From: an uncultured Oscillospiraceae bacterium | GTDB taxonomy: Bacteria > Bacillota > Clostridia > Oscillospirales > Oscillospiraceae | NCBI GenBank assembly: GCA_949841355.1 | Contig: CATKZP010000005.1 | Coordinates: forward strand, 1 to 64,000 | Direction: 5' to 3' | Length of the DNA: 64,000 nucleotides | Part shown: positions 49,846-57,853 of the stretch, piece after piece | Numbering within the stretch: position 1 is the stretch's first letter | How the letters are laid out: each line of letters begins with the position of its first letter | Translations under genes and position numbers: made by a program | Notes under the pieces: generated by a model | Databases searched by the model: none | Seen by the model: the letters and a program-made list of their open reading frames with translations, nothing else | What the model was told of the DNA's origin: nothing

Positions 49846-50812
49846 CGAGGCGCTGAAAAATATGGCGAAACAGGAGGAATGTATTGTGCCGGAGGGATTT
49901 GACGGGCGGCTGCAAGAGGCGCTGGCGGCGCTGCCGCCCCGGGCGAAGAAGCGCCGGGGGCTGGGGTTGATGAAAAGCGCGGCCATCGCGGCAGCGGCCT
50001 GCGTGCTGCTGGCGGGTACGGCGCTGGCGGCGTCGCCGGGGCTGCGGGAGATGCTGGGGACCGCGCTGGGTGGGTTCGCGCCCTACGCCCAGGAGCAGGA
50101 GGACAAGGCGTATGTCATCGACGGGATTGAGTTCAAGGTGGGGTCGGTACTGGCGGACGATTTCACCATCCGAGCCTATGTAGAGGCAAGGGATCTGGAG
50201 GGCGGCCGGCTGAGCAAGCTGGAGTTGAACACGTTCGGCAGCGCGTTCGGCCTGGTGGATCTCCCCAGAAAGGATACCGGTCCGGGTGTCAGCGGGTTCG
50301 TCAGCAGCGGTGTGTGCCTGGATTATGACGAAGAAAGCAAAACCGCCCTGCTGGCGGTCACCAGTTGGGGGCAGGTTCCGTCGGATGATCTGTCAGGGGC
50401 GGCTGTGAAGTTGTTCAATTTGGTAGGCGACGTTAGCGGCGCACATCAGGACCTCTGGGAAAACAGCGACGGGGTGGCGTTCCCGGTGGAGGTGAAGCTC
50501 ATGCCCAGCCTCACCGCCAGCGCGGAGTTGGCCTCCGCGTTTCAGGCGGAAGAGGTGCGGATGTCCAGCCTGAGCCTGTCGATGATTTTCAAGGGTGACG
50601 GAGCGTGGTCCAGGTTTGCCGGTACCAATGTCTCCGCCAAGATGGCAGACGGCACGCTGGTGGAAGCCCCCTGGGAGGGCGGCCAGGGCAATTTTGGAGC
50701 CTACGGCACGGACAGTGCCCGCAAGGTGCTGGTCTGGAATTTCCGTGAGCCGGTGGAGCCGGAGCAGATCGAGGGGGTCTACGTGGGCGAGGACTATTTC
50801 CCCATAAAGTGA
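49832..50812 (+). CDS. Anti-sigma factor, DUF4179-like
   Basis: 326 residues: cytoplasmic head of ~45 residues (FDEALKNMAKQEECIVPEGFDGRLQEALAAL), one helix ~48-67 (SAAIAAAACVLLAGTALAA), then SPGLREMLGTALGG and an extracytoplasmic domain of ~240 residues, rich in beta strands. Head plus the LREML motif immediately after the helix matches DUF4179 / RsiV-type anti-sigma proteins of Firmicutes. It starts 14 bases inside the sigma gene. It would hold the ECF factor at the membrane until a signal triggers release. Confidence 0.82.
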   Translation: MEQFDEALKNMAKQEECIVPEGFDGRLQEALAALPPRAKKRRGLGLMKSAAIAAAACVLLAGTALAASPGLREMLGTALGGFAPYAQEQEDKAYVIDGIEFKVGSVLADDFTIRAYVEARDLEGGRLSKLELNTFGSAFGLVDLPRKDTGPGVSGFVSSGVCLDYDEESKTALLAVTSWGQVPSDDLSGAAVKLFNLVGDVSGAHQDLWENSDGVAFPVEVKLMPSLTASAELASAFQAEEVRMSSLSLSMIFKGDGAWSRFAGTNVSAKMADGTLVEAPWEGGQGNFGAYGTDSARKVLVWNFREPVEPEQIEGVYVGEDYFPIK

Positions 50813-50889
50813 GCTTTGCCGCTGTCCGCCATGCAATCCGTGTGTTGGAAATCCTGCGGGAGGCATTTCTCTGAACTTTAGGGAAGAAA

Positions 50890-50918
50890 TTGACTTTTTC
50901 AAAAATAAGTGATATTAT
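50890..50918 (+). promoter_or_regulatory. Sigma-A promoter before a decayed gene
   Basis: TTGACT (50890-50895), 17-base spacer, TATTAT (50913-50918). No gene with a good start follows, only the remnant at 50932-51366. Confidence 0.65.
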
Positions 50919-50931
50919 CGTGAAAATATAG

Positions 50932-51366
50932 TCGGATTATTTTGCATTTGACGCGCAGCAGGCGGCCTATCTTGCCCAGCATGACGAGGCAAAGGAACTA
51001 CGGGAAGCGCATTCGCCAAAGGAGGGCGATGGGCCGGAGTGTGATGAAGCTGTCACAGTGGACGGTGGGCCCGTTATTCCCGCCGGGTTCGACCTGTGGG
51101 TGGACGTCAATATGTCCATCAAGCTAAGGACAAAGAGCTATCCGGATGGGGAGTGGGTGACCCTGTGGTGCGATGACGAACCGTCCCCTGTCCTGTCAGA
51201 AGGAAAGTATTACTTTTGGTCCTGGTGGAAAAGCTCGTGGAAAACGTGCCAAAAGGTGCTGGAGGAGCATGGAATCCCCATCCTCAGCAAACACTACTAT
51301 TGGTATGCGCCCTGCGACATCGCAATTCCCTACGACTACGTTGTAGATGACCCGTACAATAGATGA
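50932..51366 (+). pseudogene. Remnant of an unknown gene (no usable start)
   Basis: From just after an in-frame TAG (50929-50931) to TGA 51366 one frame stays open and reads as plausible protein: DYFAFDAQQAAYLAQHDEA, then VDGGPVIPAGFDLWVDVN, then a Trp/Tyr-rich part (KYYFWSWWKSSWKTC, SKHYYWYAPCDIAIPYDYVV). The first start codon in this frame is a GTG at 51058 without ribosome site, whereas the one strong site AAAGGAGGG (51017-51026) serves an ATG at 51029 in another frame that stops soon. This suggests a truncated or frameshifted gene. I do not recognise the family. Confidence 0.45.
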
Positions 51367-51389
51367 CAATGTGCCGCGCGGCGGCAAAC

Positions 51390-51423
51390 AAGGGCCTGTG
51401 GACGATCTCCACAGGCCCTTTTT
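51390..51423 (+). terminator. Strong terminator after the remnant
   Basis: AAGGGCCTGTGGA / TCCACAGGCCCTT, 13-bp perfect stem, 5-base loop, then TTTTT. Confidence 0.9.
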
Positions 51424-51426
51424 GGG

Positions 51427-51915
51427 GTCATTATTTGACTGATGCTATTGTCAGCGTTCGACGAATAACGCGCACGTTGTCCGAGTTATTTTGACCTCGC
51501 TCTGGCCCCAGGCACCACCCCCGCCACGCCCGCATTTCTTCCCCTCCGGGGGCAAACGTCCAATTTATCCTCTGCACTCAATAATTTTTCAAAAACCGGT
51601 GCTATTTGCTTAAAAAGGCCGGGATTTCCAGCCGCCCGCGCCGATTTTGTGAGGGATTTCCATGGGGATGGCATGGGGAGTGTGAAAATCAAACGGAGGG
51701 CGTTGGACAGGGTGCAGGGGGAGAATTTGCTTGGGAAAACCTTGTTTTTCTGGGTTTTTTCGCACAAGTTTTAACTGTTCCGGTGCCCCCGAAAGAGAGA
51801 ATGAGGGGATGGCGGGGGATGGCCTGAGGGGTGAGATGCCCTTTTTGATAACAAAAAAGAGCCAGCGGAACGAATTCCACTGGCTCAATTTGAGTCATTA
51901 TTTGAATGATACTAT
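51427..51915. repeat. Non-coding stretch bounded by a 22-bp direct repeat
   Basis: GTCATTATTTGA-CTGATGCTAT (51427-51448) returns as GTCATTATTTGA-ATGATACTAT (51894-51915), 20 of 22 identical. The ~445 bases between them have no reading frame with a ribosome site or recognisable product; the composition is mixed, with AT-rich patches around 51580-51620 and 51740-51780. Nothing else is seen except the rplL terminator at its right end. Confidence 0.55.
51853..51886 (-). terminator. Terminator of the rplJ-rplL operon
   Basis: On minus: GAGCCAGTGGAA TTCG TTCCGCTGGCTC (UUCG tetraloop, one G-U pair) followed by TTTTTTG. Confidence 0.92.
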
Positions 51916-51953
51916 GCGTGGATTGCTTGAGACGGGAACATGCGATGCGCTGA

Positions 51954-52328
51954 TTACTTCAGATCCACCTTGCCGCCGGCCTCTTCGATCTTCTTCCTCA
52001 GCTCCTCGGCTTCGTCCTTGGACACGGCCTCCTTCAGGGTCTTGGGAGTGCCCTCGACAGCGGCCTTCGCCTCGGCCAGGCCCAGGCCGGTGATCTCGCG
52101 GACCACCTTGATGACCTTGATCTTGGCGGCGGCGTCGAAGCCGGTCAGGACCACGTCGAACTCGGTCTTCTCCTCCACAGCGGCGGCGGAGGGGCCGGCG
52201 GCGGGAGCGGCCATGGCGGCGGCGGAAACGCCGAACTCCTCCTCCAGAGCCTTGACTAGGTCGTTCAGCTCCAGAACGGTAAGGGCTTTGACTTCTTCAA
52301 TCAGAGCAGTGATCTTCTCGCTAGCCAT
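51954..52328 (-). CDS. rplL: 50S ribosomal protein L7/L12
   Basis: 124 residues: N-terminal dimerisation domain ([29 protein letters not shown]), an Ala/Pro hinge, and the C-terminal globular domain with [36 protein letters not shown] in family order. The start ATG 52328 has AGGAGG nine bases upstream; an ATG eight codons before is in the leader. It recruits translation factors to the ribosome stalk. Ends at a UUCG terminator. Confidence 0.97.
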   Translation of the reverse strand: MASEKITALIEEVKALTVLELNDLVKALEEEFGVSAAAMAAPAAGPSAAAVEEKTEFDVVLTGFDAAAKIKVIKVVREITGLGLAEAKAAVEGTPKTLKEAVSKDEAEELRKKIEEAGGKVDLK

Positions 52329-52391
52329 GATGAAATTCCTCCTAATTTTCAAATGTTAAAATATGTTGTGTCCCCTTGCAGGGACAGCCGC

Positions 52392-52934
52392 TCATTCGGC
52401 GGCGGGGGCCTCCTCGGCGGGGGCTTCGGCAGCGGGCTCGCCGTTCTTTTCGGCAATGGCCTTGATGACGATGGCCAGGCTGGTGATGGGGGCCAGCATC
52501 ATGCCCAGGACCTGACCCAGCAGGGCGTCCTTGGAGGGCAGCTCGGCCAGGGCAAACACGTCGTCCAGAGGCAGGACCTTGCCGTCCATGAAGCCAGCCT
52601 TGATGTTGAAGCGGTTGCCCATCTGCTTGGCGTACTTGTTGACGATGCGCATGGGGGCGATGGGGTCTTCCTTGGAAATGGCCATGGAAGTGGTGCCGTT
52701 GAGCACCTCGTCCAGCTCGCCCAGCTCCACGTCGTCCAGAGCGCGGCGCAGCAGGGTGTTTTTCACCACGGCGTACTCCACGCCATTCTCACGCAGCTCG
52801 TGGCGCAGAGCGGTGTCCTCGGCCACGGTGATGCCCTTGTAGTCCACCAGGACGCCGGAGCTGGCGGCCTTCAGGTCGTCCACCAGAGCAGCCACGATGG
52901 CCTGCTTCTCACTGAGAACCTTTGCGTTAGGCAT
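52392..52934 (-). CDS. rplJ: 50S ribosomal protein L10
   Basis: 180 residues: MPNAKVLSEKQAIVAALVDDLKAASSGVLVDYKG, VVKNTLLRRAL and GKVLPLDDVFALAELPSKDALLGQVLGMMLAPI parts are all standard for L10, with an Ala/Glu/Pro tail. It binds the L7/L12 dimers through its C-terminal helix. It follows an L10 leader RNA, which allows autoregulation. Co-transcribed with rplL 63 bases downstream; rplK-rplA and rpoB are not adjacent in this window. Confidence 0.97.
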   Translation of the reverse strand: MPNAKVLSEKQAIVAALVDDLKAASSGVLVDYKGITVAEDTALRHELRENGVEYAVVKNTLLRRALDDVELGELDEVLNGTTSMAISKEDPIAPMRIVNKYAKQMGNRFNIKAGFMDGKVLPLDDVFALAELPSKDALLGQVLGMMLAPITSLAIVIKAIAEKNGEPAAEAPAEEAPAAE

Positions 52935-52949
52935 TGTTTGAATTCACCT

Positions 52950-53096
52950 CCGAAATGATTGGATGGCGGCATTTCTCTACCCGGAGGAAAAAGAAAACGC
53001 CGCTTTCGTGTCCACACGAAAACAGCGCAAACGTAGCGTTATCAGCTGTATTCTCGGCGGGATTTACGCTTACGCACCCGCTGTCTTTGAACACTT
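52950..53096 (-). ncRNA. Ribosomal L10 leader (autoregulatory mRNA element)
   Basis: On minus the 5' leader reads AAAGACAGCGGGTGCG - TAAGCG - TAAATCCCGCCGAGA, matching the conserved kink-turn/bulge core of the Firmicutes L10 leader. Downstream a G-U-containing stem (52998-53027: CGCTGTTTTCGTGT / ACACGAAAGCGGCG on minus) followed by TTTTCTTTTT forms an attenuator. Excess L10(L12)4 bound to the core would favour termination. Confidence 0.85.
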
Positions 53097-53101
53097 GAGG
53101 C

Positions 53102-53130
53102 ATTATACGCCCATGGCGGGCGTTTGTCAA
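53102..53130 (-). promoter_or_regulatory. Consensus sigma-A promoter of rplJ-rplL
   Basis: TTGACA (53125-53130), 17-base spacer, TATAAT (53102-53107): exact consensus, as expected for ribosomal protein genes. Confidence 0.93.
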
Positions 53131-53188
53131 GGGAAAACGGGGAAAAAGAGAAAAAATTTCTCCTCCGGCGGGACAGGGAGGGCTGGAA

Positions 53189-53217
53189 TTGACATTTCCT
53201 GGCCGGACCCTTATAAT
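53189..53217 (+). promoter_or_regulatory. Consensus sigma-A promoter of the lipoprotein gene
   Basis: TTGACA (53189-53194), 17-base spacer, TATAAT (53212-53217). Confidence 0.9.
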
Positions 53218-53280
53218 AAGGTAGGATGGAATCAATCACCTGGACCCGGAGCCGGACGAGAGACCGGCAAGGAGGAAGCG

Positions 53281-53886
53281 ATGAAATTGAAACACTGTTA
53301 TTTGTTTGTGATGGCGGCAGCGCCGTGCGCGGCGCTGCTGGGCTGTGCCGTCTCGGAGCCTCCGGCGGAGAGCACGTCCGCCGCGCCGCAGGAAACGGCC
53401 TCTGCTCCGTCTACGGCGCCCACCGTCGAGCCCTCCGCCCAGGCGCCGGAGGACGGCCAAAGCGCCGTGCTGTACGTGGGCACCCGCAGGGCGGGCTTTC
53501 AGGAGTACGCCATGGATTACCAGGGTGAACTCACCCCCGAGCTGCTCATCCAGGGCATTGCGGACTTGACGGGATGGGACCTGACCCTGGCCGAGCCAGT
53601 GACCGACGGCAAGGGCGGGATGAGCGTGTGCCTGGCGGAGGGTTCGTCGTTGTTTCAGGGGCCGCCGGACCCCCAGAAGGACGAGTTCTACATGTTCAGC
53701 GCGGAGCAGCTGGCTCAGACCATTTTGGACAGCATCCAAAAGACCCTCCAGCAAAACTTCGTGGCCGCTCCGGGGGACCCGGATAAGCTGGACATTTACT
53801 TTTACATGGAGGGGGAACAGGCTTTGGAGCTGCCGGAGCTGGGCCTCTCCTGGCCGCTGGACCAGCCTTACCAGTGGCCTCAATGA
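53281..53886 (+). CDS. Lipoprotein with a GerMN-like domain
   Basis: 201 residues. Signal peptide KHCYLFVMAAAPCAALLGC with lipobox ALLGC (Cys22), a Ser/Ala/Pro/Thr-rich linker to ~60, then a domain beginning AVLYVGTRRAGFQEYAMDYQ, ELTPELLIQGIADLTGWDL, GMSVCLAEGSSLF and SAEQLAQTILDSIQKTLQQNF. Strand-helix order is similar to the sporulation/germination domain GerMN, but similarity is modest. ATG 53281 follows AAGGAGG, behind a consensus promoter. Confidence 0.7.
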   Translation: MKLKHCYLFVMAAAPCAALLGCAVSEPPAESTSAAPQETASAPSTAPTVEPSAQAPEDGQSAVLYVGTRRAGFQEYAMDYQGELTPELLIQGIADLTGWDLTLAEPVTDGKGGMSVCLAEGSSLFQGPPDPQKDEFYMFSAEQLAQTILDSIQKTLQQNFVAAPGDPDKLDIYFYMEGEQALELPELGLSWPLDQPYQWPQ

Positions 53887-53933
53887 GAGCGAAAGAAGCC
53901 TCCGGCCTGCGGCTGGGGGAAATAGCAAAGAGA

Positions 53934-53963
53934 GAAGCCGCCGGCGGGCCAGCCGGCGGCTTC
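53934..53963. terminator. Terminator between the lipoprotein and exonuclease genes
   Basis: GAAGCCGCCGGC / GCCGGCGGCTTC, 12-bp perfect, 6-base loop, followed by CTGTTT; convergent genes. Confidence 0.82.
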
Positions 53964-53990
53964 CTGTTTGGAGAGCTTGTCCAGGAGGTC

Positions 53991-54935
53991 TCAGTGCTTG
54001 GACCGGCGGCGTTTGCCGCGGCTGCTCCGGCAGACATGCGCGCCGCCGGTCAGGGCGGCGGCATATTCCCGCTCCAGCTCCGGCGTGACGGCGGGGACGC
54101 TGCGCCGCCCGCGCCACAGCCCGTCTTGCCCCTGGGCCAGAGTCAGGCGGCACAGAAACCAGCCGTGCTCCGGGCAGAAGAAGGGGGAAAAGTATTGGGT
54201 GGGAGGAGCGCCGCGCCGGGGATGGACGAAGTGCCAGCGGATGACCAGCCCCGCCTCCCCGCACAGGGGGCAGGGGGGCTTTCGGGCGGGCCTGGCGTCC
54301 AGAACCTGCTGGGGGGTGGCAAAGGGCCCGATCCTCCGCCGGGGCTGAGGGGGGAAGGGGAGCGCGGAAAAGGCCGGGAGCTCCGGGGCGCAGGCGCAGG
54401 GGTTCTGGACCTCCGGGGCCAGGTCCTCCGGCCGCAGCCAGCCCCCCACAATGGCGGTATACAGCGCGTCGTGCAGGGCGTTGTGGAAGGAGAAGATATC
54501 CGGTACGCGGCAGTACTCCGCCGCCCGCCACAGAGCCAGCTGCTGCCCGACGCCCAGCCGGTGGGAAAAAGCCCGCTGGAAGTCATAAAACGCCTGGGAG
54601 GTGAGGGGCTCCACCCCCCAATAGGTGCAGCTCTCGGCCAAAATGTCCAGGTCACCGCCGCCCCAGGAGGCAAATTCCGCCTCCTCGCCGCACCAGGCGC
54701 GAAACGCCTCCATAGCCGCCGGGAAATCCAGCGGCGACTCCTTGGAGGCGCGCAGCTCAGGCAGGGCGGAGGCGCCGCGGTCGAATTTTTTGTGGACAGC
54801 AGGCTTGATGTAGGCATTGAACGCGCTGAGCACTGGTCCGCCGGGACGCTCCACCCGGACGGCGCCGATCTGAAGAATTTCGTTGAGGGGATTGCGGTCA
54901 TAGCCGCGATTCCACTCCAGGTCTAAAACGATCAT
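53991..54935 (-). CDS. DEDDh 3'-5' exonuclease domain protein with zinc ribbon
   Basis: 314 residues. Exonuclease fold in the first ~175: MIVLDLEWNRGYD (Asp5, Glu7), NEILQIGAVRVE, then SWGGGDLDILAE (middle Asp) and FHNALHDALYTAIV (~150-163, final His and Asp). The C-terminal half has CPLCGEAGLVIRWHF and FFCPEHGWFLCRL, probably a zinc ribbon, and a basic tail RSSRGKRRRSKH. Similar to the KapD/ERI-1-like exonucleases; RNA or DNA substrate not determined. ATG 54935 follows a weak site. Confidence 0.85.
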   Translation of the reverse strand: MIVLDLEWNRGYDRNPLNEILQIGAVRVERPGGPVLSAFNAYIKPAVHKKFDRGASALPELRASKESPLDFPAAMEAFRAWCGEEAEFASWGGGDLDILAESCTYWGVEPLTSQAFYDFQRAFSHRLGVGQQLALWRAAEYCRVPDIFSFHNALHDALYTAIVGGWLRPEDLAPEVQNPCACAPELPAFSALPFPPQPRRRIGPFATPQQVLDARPARKPPCPLCGEAGLVIRWHFVHPRRGAPPTQYFSPFFCPEHGWFLCRLTLAQGQDGLWRGRRSVPAVTPELEREYAAALTGGAHVCRSSRGKRRRSKH

Positions 54936-55152
54936 GATACCACTTCATCTCTATTAAGGGTCTATGGGCCGCGCTGCGGCGGCCCGGCAAAAGGAGGCGG
55001 GGACTGGCTCATCCAAAGCATTGCTGTATCAAACAAGCACCAGGCAGCCTGAATAAATACGGACCCGGAATGGGGTCTGGCGCAGTGATTGGCACTCGCC
55101 TGCCGTCAAGGAATCCATACGCTTCTTGCTGTCATTCGTTTGAGTAAATAGG

Positions 55153-55191
55153 AAAAGCCTCCGCGCAGATAAAATCTGCCCGGAGGCTTTT
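55153..55191 (-). terminator. Terminator of tRNA-Thr
   Basis: On minus: AAAAGCCTCCGGGCAGAT - TTTT-type loop - ATCTGCGCGGAGGCTTTT, long stem with one mismatch ending in T4, two bases after the tRNA CCA end. Confidence 0.88.
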
Positions 55192-55192
55192 G

Positions 55193-55268
55193 TGGAGCTG
55201 GTAATGTGACTCGAACACACGACCTGCTGATTACGAATCAGCTGCTCTACCGACTGAGCTATACCAGC
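55193..55268 (-). tRNA. tRNA-Thr (anticodon CGT)
   Basis: 76 bases including an encoded CCA. Acceptor arms GCTGGTA / TACCAGC pair fully; D-arm AGCTCAGTCGGTAGAGC; anticodon arm CTGA-TTCGTAA-TCAG with anticodon CGT; T-arm GTGTGTTCGAGTCACAT. It has its own promoter and terminator, so it is a single-tRNA transcript. Confidence 0.96.
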
Positions 55269-55286
55269 GGCTGTGGACCGAGGCCT

Positions 55287-55316
55287 ATTTTAACACAAAG
55301 GCCGGGGCGGCGTCAA
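55287..55316 (-). promoter_or_regulatory. Promoter of tRNA-Thr
   Basis: TTGACG (55311-55316), 18-base spacer, TAAAAT (55287-55292) on minus, 18 bases before the mature 5' end. Confidence 0.8.
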
Positions 55317-55479
55317 GGGAAACCGAAAAAATATCCGATTGCGGCGGGAAGTGCCTAGAACCGGCGGGACGGGCGTCCGCCCAGAAAATTTTCGCATTTA
55401 CAAAAAATCCATAGGCAGGGCGGGAAATTTGTGATATAATACCCTCTAACTGCGAACATGCCGGAAGGGGGGAGAGACG

Positions 55480-56838
55480 ATGGGAAAGCGTTTGCTGCTG
55501 GCGGGGTTGGCCGCCGCGCTGGGGCTGTGTCTCAGCGGCTGTGTGTTTGAGCCGGTGGATAAGCTGTATGCCCTGCCTGCCCTGCCCCAGGAATACAGGG
55601 ACCTTCAGGCGACCATCGACGCCACGATGAGCGGGCTGGGGGCGGAATACGCCACCATCAATTACGGCAGCAATACCTCCACCATCCAGCTGCTGGATAT
55701 GGACGGAGATGGGAGGCAGGAGACGGCGGCGGTGTTTCTGCGGGTGGCCTCCGCCGAGGAGAAGCCTATGCGGGTGTGCCTGTTTCGCCAGGGCAGTGAC
55801 CAGACGTACCGCCAATCCGCCGTGCTGGCCGGAAACGGCACCTCCATCAACTCCGTGGCCTATGAGGACCTCACCGGCGACGGGAGCCGGGAGCTCATCG
55901 TCAGCTGGCAGCTCAGCGCGGGCGTGCACAGCCTGTCCGCCTACAGCTTCGGCACCAACGGGGCCAACGAACTCATGAGCGTTTCCTATAACGAGGGCTA
56001 TATGACGGTGGACCTGAACCAGGACGGCAGTAAGGAGCTGATTGTGTTTCAGCGGGATATCACCGGCGAGGGCTATAATGTGGCGGAGTACTACGACTAT
56101 CAGGACGGGGTGATGGTGCTGGCCTCCACGGGAACGCTGTCCGACGGAATGAAGGATGTGGTGCGGTCGGAGTCCGGGCTGCTGGCGGACGGCCGGCCGG
56201 GCGTGTATGTCACCCTGGAAATCGAGGCCGGCTGGCTTACCGATGTGCTCACGCTGGAGCCCGGCGGGCTGGTGAACGTGACCCGGGACCCGGAGCGGGG
56301 CGTGAGCGTGGACACCCGCTGGTCGGACACAGAGGCGTCCACCGCCGACATCAACGGAGACGGCGTGCCGGAGATCCCCCGGCCCCAGCGGCTGCCCTCG
56401 GTGAGCGAGGAGGAGGCCGCGCCGCAGTATTTGATCTATTGGCAGCAATTTGATTCCTCCGGAATGGGGGCCACCAGCACCATCACGTACCACGCCTTCA
56501 CGGACGGCTGGTACCTCACCCTGCCCAACGGGTGGAACGCGGGCAATATCACCGTGGTCCGGGACGACAGCCTCAGCAACCGGGGCGAGCGGGCGGTGAC
56601 CTTCTACTATTGGCCCGACCAGAAGGAGGGGAAGCCGGAAAGATTCCTTACCATCTACTACCTCACCGGGAGCAATCGGACTGCGCGCTCCAAGCTGCCC
56701 GGCCGGACGGTGCTGGTCAGCGACAGCAGCGCCATCTACTGCGCCGCGCTGGACACCCAGGTCTGGGACTGCGGTATCAGCGAGGAGGATCTGGCCCAGC
56801 GGTTCAGGCTGATTACGGCAGCGTGGTCCAATCGATAA
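55480..56838 (+). CDS. Lipoprotein with FG-GAP / EF-hand-like Asp repeats
   Basis: 452 residues. Signal peptide GKRLLLAGLAAALGLCLSGC with Cys21 lipobox LSGC. The mature part contains at least four calcium-loop-like repeats, LDMDGDGRQETAA, EDLTGDGSRELIV, VDLNQDGSKELIV and ADINGDGVPEIPR, typical of VCBS/FG-GAP blades, and a C-terminal beta domain. Likely a surface-anchored beta-propeller protein; ligand unknown. The promoter is an extended -10 (TGATATAAT, 55432-55440). It precedes a two-component system, for which it might be an accessory sensor. Confidence 0.78.
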   Translation: MGKRLLLAGLAAALGLCLSGCVFEPVDKLYALPALPQEYRDLQATIDATMSGLGAEYATINYGSNTSTIQLLDMDGDGRQETAAVFLRVASAEEKPMRVCLFRQGSDQTYRQSAVLAGNGTSINSVAYEDLTGDGSRELIVSWQLSAGVHSLSAYSFGTNGANELMSVSYNEGYMTVDLNQDGSKELIVFQRDITGEGYNVAEYYDYQDGVMVLASTGTLSDGMKDVVRSESGLLADGRPGVYVTLEIEAGWLTDVLTLEPGGLVNVTRDPERGVSVDTRWSDTEASTADINGDGVPEIPRPQRLPSVSEEEAAPQYLIYWQQFDSSGMGATSTITYHAFTDGWYLTLPNGWNAGNITVVRDDSLSNRGERAVTFYYWPDQKEGKPERFLTIYYLTGSNRTARSKLPGRTVLVSDSSAIYCAALDTQVWDCGISEEDLAQRFRLITAAWSNR

Positions 56839-57087
56839 GCGCTGAGCCGTCGTGAGCAGCCGTTAGGCCGCAAAGCGGCCATAGGCCTAAGCCGCCTCTT
56901 GGGCGGCCCACGGCGCGGATGGATCGGAGCGAGGGGAAAAGCCCAGCCACCGCGCAGCGGCAGGCGGGTTTTGCCCGAGACGGAGGGAAGCCGCGCGTCG
57001 CGAACAGGCGAAGCGTGACAGCCGGTAAGCGCTGAGTCGCGGCGAGCAGGCGAAGCGCGGGAGTGAAGCGATCTTAATAATTGAGCT
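56839..57087 (+). repeat. GC-rich intergenic repeat block
   Basis: About 250 bases without a gene. It contains stems such as GGCCGCAAAGCGGCC and GCCGCCTCTTGGGCGGC, and a motif TAAGCGCTGAG-CCGTCGTGAGCAG at 56836 that returns as TAAGCGCTGAG-TCGCGGCGAGCAG at 57026 (offset 190), the first copy overlapping the stop codon of the lipoprotein gene. It resembles the tail-element-tail layout of asnA and the malic enzyme in a worn form, but similarity of the interior is not clear. Confidence 0.6.
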
Positions 57088-57117
57088 GTGATTTTAGAAA
57101 GCGGGGAACATATCAAA

Positions 57118-57807
57118 ATGCGCAAGGTACTGGTTTTGGAGGACGAGACCAATATCCGCAGCTTCGTGGTCATCAACCTGAAGCGGGCGGGCTACGACAC
57201 CATGGAGGCCGGCACCGGCGAGGAGGCGCTGGCCCTGATCCAGAAAAACCCCGACGTGCAGGTGGCCCTGCTGGACATCATGCTCCCCGGAGAGATGGAC
57301 GGCTTTGAGGTGTGCCGCCGCATCCGGGCGGGCAATCCGCAGATGGGGATTATCATGCTCACCGCCCGCACCCAGGAGATGGACAAGGTGAGCGGGTTAA
57401 TGACCGGGGCGGACGACTATGTGACCAAGCCCTTTTCCCCGGCGGAGCTCACCGCGCGGGTGGACGCCCTGTTCCGCCGCACCGGCGGGGCGCCTGTGCA
57501 GGACGCGGATGAGCTGAGCCAGCCCCCGTTCCTGCTCAACACCCGAAACCGCACCCTGGAGAAAAACGGCAAGCGCATCAAGCTGACCCAGGTGGAGTAC
57601 TCCATTGTAAAGCTGTTTATGGAGAACGCGGGCAAGGCCCTCTCCCGGGAGGAGATTTTAGAGGCCGTCTGGGGCAAGGAGTATTTGGGTGAGCTAAAAA
57701 TCGTGGACGTGAACATACGCCGACTGCGCATCAAGCTGGAGGACGACCCCCAGAACCCGGCCCATATCAGCACTGTGTGGGGTTACGGATACGAGTGGGA
57801 GACATAG
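57118..57807 (+). CDS. OmpR/PhoB-family response regulator
   Basis: 229 residues. Receiver: acidic pair in LEDETNIRS, phospho-acceptor Asp in VALLDIMLPG (~54), Lys in VTKPFSPAE (~105); winged helix with LTQVEYSIVKLFMENAG, LKIVDVNIRRLRIKLED and VWGYGYEWE. The loop after the phospho-acceptor reads PGEMDGFEV, with one residue more than the usual PGMDGFEV. Start ATG 57118 with GGGGAA nine bases upstream; a GTG ten codons earlier has no site. Forms a pair with the kinase at 57854. Confidence 0.93.
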   Translation: MRKVLVLEDETNIRSFVVINLKRAGYDTMEAGTGEEALALIQKNPDVQVALLDIMLPGEMDGFEVCRRIRAGNPQMGIIMLTARTQEMDKVSGLMTGADDYVTKPFSPAELTARVDALFRRTGGAPVQDADELSQPPFLLNTRNRTLEKNGKRIKLTQVEYSIVKLFMENAGKALSREEILEAVWGKEYLGELKIVDVNIRRLRIKLEDDPQNPAHISTVWGYGYEWET

Positions 57808-57853
57808 AACCGCCATCAGCGCGAGAACCATTGACACGAAAGGGGGGAGAGGG

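Noticed and set aside
51597-51888. Minus-strand frames of 90 codons in the region right of 51.6 kb
   Set aside because: No ribosome site, low-complexity Pro/Phe/Ser-rich products, overlapping frames equally open; treated as non-coding.
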